Shown here piece by piece: positions 26,024 through 33,454 of a stretch of 64,000 nt of DNA. The translations under genes were made by a program, and so were the position numbers. Under the pieces are notes generated by a model. It had not been told where the DNA came from. It saw nothing but the letters and a program-made list of their open reading frames with translations, and ran no database searches. The DNA comes from Vandammella animalimorsus (GTDB lineage: Bacteria > Pseudomonadota > Gammaproteobacteria > Burkholderiales > Burkholderiaceae_C). Each line of letters starts with the position of its first letter. The first letter of the stretch is position 1. The DNA lies in the NCBI RefSeq assembly GCF_002285265.1, contig NZ_NSJB01000001.1:620001-684000 (forward strand), given 5' to 3'.

Positions 26024-26974
26024 ATGTTCAGCTACCGCCACGCCTTCCACGCCGGCAACCATGCCGATGTGCTCAAGCACACCGTGCTGCTTGCCGCGCT
26101 CGACCACCTTCTGCAGAAAGACACGGCGCTGGCCTTGCTGGACACCCACGCCGGCAACGGGCTGTACCGGCTCGATGGGGATTTTGCCCAGACCAGCGGC
26201 GAAAGCCAGCACGGCATCCAAAAACTGCTCTGGGCCTACCAGCATGGCGAGGCTGGCGAAGGCGGCGCCGACTGGCCCGAGGCGCTGCGGCGCTACGTGC
26301 AGGCGGTGCTGGCGCACAACGGCGCAGCCGCCGCTGCCACCGCAGCGGGCGCTGGCGGCCAGCGCCTGGTGTACCCGGGCTCACCCGCGCTGCTGCAGCA
26401 GCACATGCGCGCGCAGGATCAGCTGCACGTGTTCGAGCTGCAACCGGCCGACATGCGCGCGCTGCAGGGCAATCTGCAGCAAGGCCCACACGCGGCGCGC
26501 TGCCACGTCTGGCACGAGGACGGCTGGCAAGGCAGCCTGCGCCTGCTGCCGCCGCCTTCGCGGCGCGCGCTGCTGCTGTGCGACCCCAGCTATGAGATGA
26601 AAAGCGACTACGCCCAGGCCGCGCAATGGCTGGGCCAGGCGCTGCGCAAATTCGCCACCGGCTGCTACATCGTCTGGTATCCCGTCATCCCGCGCCCCGA
26701 GGCGCACGCCCTGCCGCGCAAGCTCAAGAGCCTGGCCCAGCAGGCCGGCAAGCCCTGGCTGCATGCCACGCTGGCGGTGCGCAGCGGCCAGGGCAGCGGC
26801 CTGCGCCTGCCCGGCCAGCAGGCCCAGCGCCCGGGCATGGTTTGCAGCGGGGTGCTGGTCGTCAACCCGCCCTATACGCTGCAGCCGCAATTGCAACAGG
26901 CCCTGCCAGTGCTGGCGCGCCTGCTGGCGCAGGATGTGCACGCGGCCTACACGCTGCAGAGCAGCGCGCGCTGA
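26024..26974 (+). CDS. rlmJ: 23S rRNA (adenine(2030)-N6)-methyltransferase RlmJ
   Basis: Encodes 316 residues. The N-terminus MFSYRHAFHAGNHADVLKH is the RlmJ signature, LLDTHAGNGLYRL forms the SAM-binding loop, and the catalytic motif is DPSYE from residue 187 (DPPY-type variant of N6-adenine methylases). YPVIPRPEAHALPRKL is also typical. It is longer than the E. coli enzyme (about 280 residues), with an Ala-rich insertion around residues 100-115. It modifies A2030 of 23S rRNA in the cytoplasm. Confidence 0.93.
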   Translation: MFSYRHAFHAGNHADVLKHTVLLAALDHLLQKDTALALLDTHAGNGLYRLDGDFAQTSGESQHGIQKLLWAYQHGEAGEGGADWPEALRRYVQAVLAHNGAAAAATAAGAGGQRLVYPGSPALLQQHMRAQDQLHVFELQPADMRALQGNLQQGPHAARCHVWHEDGWQGSLRLLPPPSRRALLLCDPSYEMKSDYAQAAQWLGQALRKFATGCYIVWYPVIPRPEAHALPRKLKSLAQQAGKPWLHATLAVRSGQGSGLRLPGQQAQRPGMVCSGVLVVNPPYTLQPQLQQALPVLARLLAQDVHAAYTLQSSAR

Positions 26975-27098
26975 GAGAAAGCGCGCCGCCAGCGCCCTGG
27001 ACTGCCGCGCCACCGGCCATCGCCCAGTTGCCGCCCTGCCCCAAGACCACGCCCTTTTGTCTGCCCTTTCGCCTGCCCTTTTGCCTGCCCCTTCAACC

Positions 27099-29081
27099 AT
27101 GCGCGCTGCCCTTTCCGCTGTCCTTCCCGCCGCTCTGACCCTGTCTGCGCTCAGCCTGCTTTGGGGCCTGCAAGGCATGCCCCGGCACTGGCCCGAGGCC
27201 GCGCCGCAGGCCCTGCCCCAGTTGCAGCAGCCCGTGCGCGAGCTGCTGCGCGCGCCGCGCACGCAGCCCATGTATTTGCTGCTCACGGTCGAGGGCCTGG
27301 CCTACTGCGCCGAGGGCGAGAGCGCGCCCGAGGTGGTGGACAACGACACGCTGGAGCGCTACTGCGCGCGCCACGGCCTGGACAATGCCCAGCGCCTGGG
27401 CGAGTTGCTCCAGCGCATCGAGCCCGGCGGCGCAGCCGGGAAAATCCAGGTCGGCTACGTCATCACCACCAAGCTGCTGAGCCAGTTCCAGCGCGCGGCC
27501 GATGGCCAATGGCAGTTCGACCCCGCGCCGCTGGCGCGCCAGCTGCGGCTGGTGGAAAAGCTCGACCGGCCCGTGGCGCTGTACCTGTCCTCGACCCACT
27601 TCGACACGCTGGGGCCGCTGCCGGCCGAGCTGGCCAGGGACGCGGCCAACCTGGCCCTGTTTGCCGACCGCCAGCCGCGCACGCTGGACTATTTCAGCTA
27701 CCCCATCGTGCCCTACACGCTCGATCCCAACCCCGAGTTGGCCGTCAACCGCTACAAGCGCCAGGCGCTGCAGCAGGTGCATGCCATGCTGGCGGCCATG
27801 GCGCCGCAGCACCGCCAGAAAATCGTCGCCATCTTCCTGGGCGGGGAGACGCACCATTTCTACCAAAACTTTGCCGACGGCATGGGCGAGTTCGAGCGCC
27901 CGGCCGTCACCGACCACGGCCCGGCCTCGGTGCAGGCCTTTCGCCGCTGGCTGCAGCAGCGCTACGGCAGCATCGAGGCGCTCAACGCCGCCTATCTGGG
28001 CGAGCAGGGCCAGGCCGGCAGCGCCGCGCCCGGCTACGCGCACTTCGATCAGATCGAGCCGCCTGCGGGCAACTTCCGCGACGACCCGCAAACGCCCTAC
28101 CTGCAGCACTACGATGGCCACAGCCACGGTCAGCTGGCCGTGCACGGTTGGTACTGGGATGCGCAGCACAACACCCAGGCCCTGCGCGTGTACCTGGACG
28201 GCCAGCTCGTCGGCCCGGCCCAGCAGGGTCTGAACCGGCTGGACGTGTATCGCCAGCTCGACGAGGTGGGCACGCCGGCCAGCGGCTTTCGCCTGGAGCT
28301 GCCCTTTGACGCCCTGCCCGCCGGGCGGCACATGGTCAGCGTCAGCGCAGTGCGCGGCCAGCGCGAATGCCTGCTGGACGAGCGCGTGGTCAACATCCTC
28401 GGGCGCGATGGCGCGCGCTTTGACTGGCGCGACCAGCACCGCGTCTTCACCAGTTTGCAGGACAAGCTGCCGCGCTGCGTGGACCAGGGCCGCGAATCGC
28501 AGGCGCTGCGCTTTCACCTCGACGCCCCAGGCTGGGACTTGCCGCTGGGCTACAACCCGCTGGCGCGCGACTGGAACGAGTTCCGCCAGGCCCAGGTGCT
28601 GCACTACATGCAGGCCTTGTTCGACTGGGCCGTGCAGATCGGCTTTGCGCCCGAGCTGCTGTTCTCACACCAGATCCTGCCGCAGCTCAATTCCAGCTGG
28701 AACGCGAATTTGTTTGCCACGCAGCGCAGCGTGGCGCCCGGCCTGCCCTGGAAGCCGGGCTTCAACCTCTACGGCGGCGGCGTCTGGTCGGCGCCCACCC
28801 AGGCGCTGATCGGCCAGCTGCAGGCCGGCCCATCGGGCTATGGCGTGCCCGAGTTCCACCCCCAGCAGTGGAAGGACCGCCGCGCCGTCGCGCAGGCCCT
28901 GGCGGCGCACTACAACGCCGGCGCGCACTTCATCAGCCCCTATTACTTCTCGATCGCGCCGCAAAAGCACCTGCAGGCGCCCGAGTCCAACGCCGTGAGC
29001 CGCATGCGGCTGGAGCCTGGCAACAGCGCCGATGGCTCGGACCTGTTCTACGAGGCGCTGCGGCAGTTTGCCGCGCAGTAA
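27099..29081 (+). CDS. Membrane-anchored glycoside-hydrolase-like protein
   Basis: Encodes 660 residues. Residues 1-30 form a hydrophobic signal anchor or signal peptide. The rest looks like a TIM-barrel glycosidase of the beta-galactosidase superfamily: FLGGETHHFY, then FRRWLQQRYGSIEALNAAYL (a hallmark of GH42-like proteins), a mid-protein beta-rich segment (HGWYWDAQHN to VVNILGR), and conserved Trp and His late on. I cannot name the substrate or confirm catalytic acids by eye. The frame is open far upstream through rlmJ, but the ATG at 27099 begins the signal. It may act on a polysaccharide in the periplasm. Confidence 0.65.
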   Translation: MRAALSAVLPAALTLSALSLLWGLQGMPRHWPEAAPQALPQLQQPVRELLRAPRTQPMYLLLTVEGLAYCAEGESAPEVVDNDTLERYCARHGLDNAQRLGELLQRIEPGGAAGKIQVGYVITTKLLSQFQRAADGQWQFDPAPLARQLRLVEKLDRPVALYLSSTHFDTLGPLPAELARDAANLALFADRQPRTLDYFSYPIVPYTLDPNPELAVNRYKRQALQQVHAMLAAMAPQHRQKIVAIFLGGETHHFYQNFADGMGEFERPAVTDHGPASVQAFRRWLQQRYGSIEALNAAYLGEQGQAGSAAPGYAHFDQIEPPAGNFRDDPQTPYLQHYDGHSHGQLAVHGWYWDAQHNTQALRVYLDGQLVGPAQQGLNRLDVYRQLDEVGTPASGFRLELPFDALPAGRHMVSVSAVRGQRECLLDERVVNILGRDGARFDWRDQHRVFTSLQDKLPRCVDQGRESQALRFHLDAPGWDLPLGYNPLARDWNEFRQAQVLHYMQALFDWAVQIGFAPELLFSHQILPQLNSSWNANLFATQRSVAPGLPWKPGFNLYGGGVWSAPTQALIGQLQAGPSGYGVPEFHPQQWKDRRAVAQALAAHYNAGAHFISPYYFSIAPQKHLQAPESNAVSRMRLEPGNSADGSDLFYEALRQFAAQ

Positions 29082-29163
29082 AGAATAGGCAACAAGGAAT
29101 AAGGCGCTTTGTCGAGCGCGCTGTGCCGCCAAACCCTGCGCGCCCTGCACTGCTGCGCGCTAT

Positions 29164-29207
29164 GGCACAGGGCACAGGGCACAGGCGGCAGTGCGGCCAC
29201 TGCCGCC
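29164..29207. terminator. Tandem GGCACAG repeats and bidirectional hairpin
   Basis: GGCACAG occurs three times in tandem (29164-29184), followed by a perfect 9-base stem GGCGGCAGT/ACTGCCGCC (29184-29192 and 29199-29207). It stands between the convergent stops of the glycosidase-like gene and the lipoprotein gene and likely ends both transcripts. Confidence 0.55.
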
Positions 29208-29208
29208 T

Positions 29209-29946
29209 TCAGGGCGTTTGTGGCATTTGACTCAGCCAGCTGTCGATGGCGGCCACCGCCGCTTGCGCGGCCTGCGCCAGCGCCCAGGCGCCGCCTGCGG
29301 CATCGGGCGTGGGCGCCGGGCGCTGGTATTCGAAGGTGCGCTGCCCCAGCAGGCGGTCACCCTGGGGCTGCGGCGCCCACAGCGTGGCGCGCAGGCGCAC
29401 CTGCGCATGGCTTTGCGTCTGGCTGGTGAAGACCTGCTCGAACTGCAGCACATCGACCTGCAGGGCCAGCGGCGCTTGCTGCTCCTGGCGCAAGCGCGCC
29501 GGGCTGAAGCCCTCCTCCAGCACGGGGCGGCGCAGCTCCAGCTGCTGGCGCAGTTGCTGGCCCAGCAGTTGCGGCACCGGCTGGCTCCAGCGCGCCTGCT
29601 GGTAGGCGCGCAGCTGCTGGGCGTCGGCATAGGCATAGCGGTAGAGCACGGCCTGGCTGTTGGCCGGCAGGCCATGGGCGCTGACCTTGCCCAGCAGCAG
29701 CGGCGCAGCCGCTGGGGCGGGCTGCTGCGGCGTGCCCGATTGCGCCGCTGGCGCGCTGGCGGCCATGGCGGCGCCCTTGGCGCCATCGACCTGCTGGTCG
29801 GTGGCCACGCTGAAGTCGTACAGCGCGGGCGCGGCCGTGGGCGTGGGCAAGGCCGAGCAGGCGCCCAGCAGCGCGGCGCTCAGGCCCAGCGCCGCCAGGG
29901 CCAGGCGGCGGGGCTGTGCATGGGGGGGCATGGTGGTAGAAGTCAT
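29209..29946 (-). CDS. ABC-type transport auxiliary lipoprotein (PqiC/MlaB-position partner)
   Basis: Encodes 245 residues. A hydrophobic signal ends in LLGACS, a lipobox, so it is an anchored lipoprotein. Downstream residues (ALYDFSVAT, then VLYRYAYADAQQLRAYQQARW) match the ABC-transporter auxiliary component family that accompanies Mce/MlaD operons. It is the last gene of the four-gene minus-strand cassette and probably anchors the Mce protein to the outer membrane. The ATG at 29944-29946 is preferred over one 30 codons upstream. Confidence 0.85.
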   Translation of the reverse strand: MTSTTMPPHAQPRRLALAALGLSAALLGACSALPTPTAAPALYDFSVATDQQVDGAKGAAMAASAPAAQSGTPQQPAPAAAPLLLGKVSAHGLPANSQAVLYRYAYADAQQLRAYQQARWSQPVPQLLGQQLRQQLELRRPVLEEGFSPARLRQEQQAPLALQVDVLQFEQVFTSQTQSHAQVRLRATLWAPQPQGDRLLGQRTFEYQRPAPTPDAAGGAWALAQAAQAAVAAIDSWLSQMPQTP

Positions 29947-30045
29947 GGTTTGCAATCTTGCTTGAGATGCGGGAGGCAGGCCGCGCGCGGCGGGCTGCTG
30001 CGCACGGTCAATGCTGCGCACAGCAGCGGCCATCAACGGCGGCCA

Positions 30046-31014
30046 TCAACGGCGGCGCGGCGCCACGTGGCCTTGCTCGCCCGGGCCGGGCTGGGCCATG
30101 TTGGGGCCATAGATCAGGGCCTGGGGGTTGTCGGCCACTTCGCGCGCCAGCAGGCTGATCTCGCGCATGGCGGCGCTGACCTCGCCCAGCGTGCGCAGGA
30201 TGCGCGGCAGCGTGGCGCTGTTGACCTCGTCGGCCACGCCGGCAAAAGACTGCATGGACTGGCCCAGCTGGTCGAGCACGCCGCCCTTGCGGCCCAGGCT
30301 GGCCACGGCCTTGGTGATCTCCTGGCTCATGGCGTTGATGCTGGCGGCCGTCTTGTTCAGTGCCTGCATGTTGCTGCCAATGCCCTGGCCCAGGTTGGCT
30401 ACGGCCGGGGCGATGTCCTGCGACCAGCTGGCCTGCATCTGGCCCAGCAGCTGCGTCGCGCCCTGCGCGGCCTGGCCGAACTGGGCGATGGTGTCGATCA
30501 GCACGCGCTGGTTGTCGTCGCTGAGCAGGCGGTTGATGCGCGCCATGGTCTCGCGCACGTCTCCGATCACCTCGGGCCCCATGGCGGCCAGCTGGCTCAG
30601 GTTGGAGGGGCGCATGGGCAGGCGCTTGTAGCCTCTGGAGGACACCAGCGGCTCGGCAGCAAAGGCCGTGGCCGCGTCGTCCAGGTCGATGTAGGCCAGG
30701 CCCGTCACGCCCTGGTAGCCCAGCGAGGCAAAGGTGTTTTGCGTCACCGGGGCGTTTTCGTCCACCTCGATGCGGATCAGCACATTGCCTTCGACCTCGC
30801 GGTCAAAACCGATGTAGGCCACCTTGCCCACGGACACGCCCTTGTAGCGCACCGCGGCCTGGGGCTGCAGGCCGGTGACGGCCTGGGGGGTGGAGAGCTC
30901 GTAGGTCTCGTAGCTGCCCTGATCGCGCGTGAGCCACAGCGCCAGGCCAGCCAACAGCGCCAGCAGCGTCAGCACGAACACCCCAGCGGCAATGGCATGT
31001 GATTTGTTTTCCAT
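30046..31014 (-). CDS. MlaD/Mce-family lipid-binding protein
   Basis: Encodes 322 residues. One N-terminal transmembrane helix (about residues 8-28) is followed by a single Mce domain (AVTGLQPQAAVRYKGVSVGKV to TGLAYIDL), then a long helical C-terminal part with many Ala and Gln. This matches MlaD-like proteins that form hexameric rings on an MlaE-MlaF transporter and carry phospholipids across the periplasm. It is longer than E. coli MlaD (183 residues) because of the helical tail, so it may make a needle-like extension. Confidence 0.92.
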   Translation of the reverse strand: MENKSHAIAAGVFVLTLLALLAGLALWLTRDQGSYETYELSTPQAVTGLQPQAAVRYKGVSVGKVAYIGFDREVEGNVLIRIEVDENAPVTQNTFASLGYQGVTGLAYIDLDDAATAFAAEPLVSSRGYKRLPMRPSNLSQLAAMGPEVIGDVRETMARINRLLSDDNQRVLIDTIAQFGQAAQGATQLLGQMQASWSQDIAPAVANLGQGIGSNMQALNKTAASINAMSQEITKAVASLGRKGGVLDQLGQSMQSFAGVADEVNSATLPRILRTLGEVSAAMREISLLAREVADNPQALIYGPNMAQPGPGEQGHVAPRRR

Positions 31015-31025
31015 AACGATCTCTT

Positions 31026-31886
31026 CTACGCCTTGGCGGCTGCGCCGGCGCCTGCGGCCGGGCCCGCGGGCGCTGGCTCCAGGGCGCGGCGGCCGCGCTC
31101 GCCAAGAAAAAATTGTTCGATGAAGGGGTGCTCGAAGGCCACCACCTGCTGAGGCGTGCCGGCGATGATGACGCGCTTTTGCGCCAGCACGGCCACGCGC
31201 GTGCTCAGGGCGTAGAGCGTGTCCAGATCGTGCGTGACCATCACCACCGTCAGGCCCAGCTCCTGGTGCAGGCGCAGCAGCAGCTCGCAAAACTCGTCCG
31301 AGCCGCGCGGATCCAGCCCGGCCGTGGGCTCGTCCAGCAGCAGCAGCGGCGGATCCATGATGAGCGCGCGCGCCAGCGCCACGCGCTTGATCATGCCGCC
31401 GGACAGATCCGAAGGCATGCGCGTGGCGTGCTCGGGCTTGAGGCCCACCATTTGCAGCTTGACCAGCGCCGCATCGCGCACCACCTGCTCGGGCAGGCTG
31501 CCCTGCTCGCGCAACGGGAAGGCGATGTTGTCCAGCACGCTGAAAGCCGAGAACAGCGCCCCGTGCTGAAACAGCATGCCCATGCGCGCCGAGGCGCCCT
31601 GCGCCGGCAGCTCGGCCGCCGGCAGACCGTCGATCTTCACCGTGCCCTTGCTCGGCCGCGTCAGGCCCAGGATGTGGCGCAGCAGCACCGTCTTGCCCGT
31701 GCCCGAGCCGCCGACGATGGTCAGGATCTCGCCGCGGCGCACCTGCAGATCCAGATCCTGGTGCACGCAAAAGGCATTGGCGCCCTGGCCGAACACCGTC
31801 CACAGCTTGTCGATCTGCACCAGCGCCTTGGCGTCGGTGCCTGCGCCGGTGTCGGCCTTGGCGACAGCTTGCATGCCCGTGCGCAT
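31026..31886 (-). CDS. MlaF-type ABC transporter ATP-binding protein
   Basis: Encodes 286 residues. Walker A GGSGTGKT, signature LSGGM, Walker B LLLLDEPTAG and the switch His in MVTHD are all intact. The MLFQHGALFSAFSVLDNIAFPL segment is diagnostic of MlaF/Ttg2A. Its ATG overlaps the permease stop by one base (TGATG). An alternative ATG lies four codons downstream. It powers the MlaE-like permease encoded before it. Confidence 0.95.
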   Translation of the reverse strand: MRTGMQAVAKADTGAGTDAKALVQIDKLWTVFGQGANAFCVHQDLDLQVRRGEILTIVGGSGTGKTVLLRHILGLTRPSKGTVKIDGLPAAELPAQGASARMGMLFQHGALFSAFSVLDNIAFPLREQGSLPEQVVRDAALVKLQMVGLKPEHATRMPSDLSGGMIKRVALARALIMDPPLLLLDEPTAGLDPRGSDEFCELLLRLHQELGLTVVMVTHDLDTLYALSTRVAVLAQKRVIIAGTPQQVVAFEHPFIEQFFLGERGRRALEPAPAGPAAGAGAAAKA

Positions 31887-33118
31887 CAAAACCCCACGTT
31901 GCGGAAGATGATGGCGAACACCGCATCGATGACGATGACCGCCGTGATGGCCGTGACCACCGAGGCCGTCGTGCCATTGCCCAGGCTTTCGGTATTGGGC
32001 TTGACCCACAGGCCCCAGTGGCAGCCAATCAGGGCGATTGCCAGACCGAACACCACCGACTTGCTCAGCCCCAGCCACAGATTGGCAATGGGCACGGCGC
32101 TGGGCAGGGTCTGGAAGAAATAGGCCGGCGAGACGCCCAGCGAGAAATCCGACGCCCAGATGCCGCCCAGCAGGGCCGCCAGGGTCGTCCACAGGCTGAC
32201 CAGCGGCATGGCCAGCGCCAGCGCCATGGCGCGCGGCAGCACCAGCCTGAAGCCGTGCGAGATGCCCATCACGCGCATGGCGTCAAGCTCCTCATTGACG
32301 CGCATCACGCCAATCTGCGCCGTGATGGCCGAGCCCGAGCGCCCGGCCACCAAAATGGCCGCCAGCAAGGGGCCCAGCTCGCGCGTCAGCGAGATGCCCA
32401 GGATGTTGACGATGAAGGCATCGGCGCCAAATTGCCGCAGCTGCAGAGCCAGCAGGTAGGCGATCACCACACCGATCAGAAAACCCACCAGCGCCGTGAT
32501 GGGCAGGGCCTGCGCGCCCATGCGAAACAAATGGGCCGAGACATCGTGCCAGGGCCCGCGCAGAGGCCGGCGCAGCAGGCGCAGCGCATCGATCAGCAAC
32601 TGCCCCACCAGCTGCACCATGCCCACGGCATGGCCCCAGGCGCCCAGGCTGATTTGGCCGATGTGCTCAAAGCCCGCCAGCCAGCTAGCGCCTTCGAGGG
32701 GGGCTGCCGGCACGGCGCTGAGCTCGGCCACGCGCTGCAAAATGGCGCGCTGCTGCGGCAGCGCCTGCAACTGCGCAGGCATTTGCCGGCCCCAACAATC
32801 CCACAGCAATTGCGCCGTGACGTAGTCAAAGCCCTGCATCTGGCGCAAATCCCAGTGCGCCACGCCCTGGCGCTGCGCGCGCTGCAATTGGCCGATCAAG
32901 GCCTTGGCGCGGCGGCGCTCGGACAATGCCGCAGCCCCCCATCGCCCCAGCAGCAAAGCCTGGGCCGGCTGATGCTCAGCCGTCGATTGGAGATGGAGCT
33001 GGGGGTGCGTCACAGCAGGTGCAGAACGAGGAGGCAAAGGGAGCAAACAGGCGAAAAAAACTGCAAGCCACAGGCCCGGGCTTGCAGCGTCGGGCGTGGC
33101 GCGGAAAAACCGCTGCAT
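31886..33118 (-). CDS. MlaE-type permease with N-terminal STAS domain
   Basis: Encodes about 410 residues. The C-terminal 260 residues are the MlaE permease (ALVGFLIGVVIAYL, GRSGSAITAQIGVMRVNEELDAM, RVMGISHGFRLVLPR). Before it, about residues 55-130 look like an STAS domain, so the MlaB function appears fused. The true N-terminus is unclear: the ATG at 33118 starts a hydrophobic MQRFF segment with no clear ribosome site, and a GTG about 35 codons later would remove it. It is the first gene of the four-gene lipid-transport operon. Confidence 0.88.
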   Translation of the reverse strand: MQRFFRATPDAASPGLWLAVFFACLLPLPPRSAPAVTHPQLHLQSTAEHQPAQALLLGRWGAAALSERRRAKALIGQLQRAQRQGVAHWDLRQMQGFDYVTAQLLWDCWGRQMPAQLQALPQQRAILQRVAELSAVPAAPLEGASWLAGFEHIGQISLGAWGHAVGMVQLVGQLLIDALRLLRRPLRGPWHDVSAHLFRMGAQALPITALVGFLIGVVIAYLLALQLRQFGADAFIVNILGISLTRELGPLLAAILVAGRSGSAITAQIGVMRVNEELDAMRVMGISHGFRLVLPRAMALALAMPLVSLWTTLAALLGGIWASDFSLGVSPAYFFQTLPSAVPIANLWLGLSKSVVFGLAIALIGCHWGLWVKPNTESLGNGTTASVVTAITAVIVIDAVFAIIFRNVGF

Positions 33119-33454
33119 TGTGCCCTGCAAATGCCGGCCCTGCAGCCAGCGGCTGTCAAAAGCCTGCCAAAGCTGCGCGCCAGCTCCGCTGCCTGCCTGC
33201 GCGCTGGCAGGGAAAGCCCCGAAAGGGAAAGCCCCAATACCCCCGCTGGCCGGCCGCCCCTATAGTGCAGCCACTCACAGCGCGGGCTTGCAGGCCTTGG
33301 CAAAAGCCTTTGACCCCCCGCTGCATGAGAGGCCGAGGAGACAAACAGGCGGCAGCGCCCCGGCGCCAGCAGCCATCATCAACACCATCGAAGCCAAGCA
33401 ACGGAAAGGCGCCTCAAGGCGCCTTTTCCTTTGGCCTGCAGCGCGGCGCCGGCG
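33119..33454. other. Region between the lipid transport operon and the propeller lipoprotein
   Basis: I see no gene in these 336 bases. They hold a hairpin terminator (33403-33429) and a short direct repeat of GGGAAAGCCCC near 33210-33235. A promoter for the lipid-transport operon must lie here but no clear -35/-10 pair stands out. Confidence 0.45.
33403..33429 (-). terminator. Hairpin terminator after the propeller lipoprotein
   Basis: The stem GGAAAGGCGCC pairs with GGCGCCTTTTCC around a 4-base loop (TCAA). It sits 26 bases beyond the lipoprotein stop at 33455 on the minus strand and can end the long minus-strand array. Confidence 0.7.
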
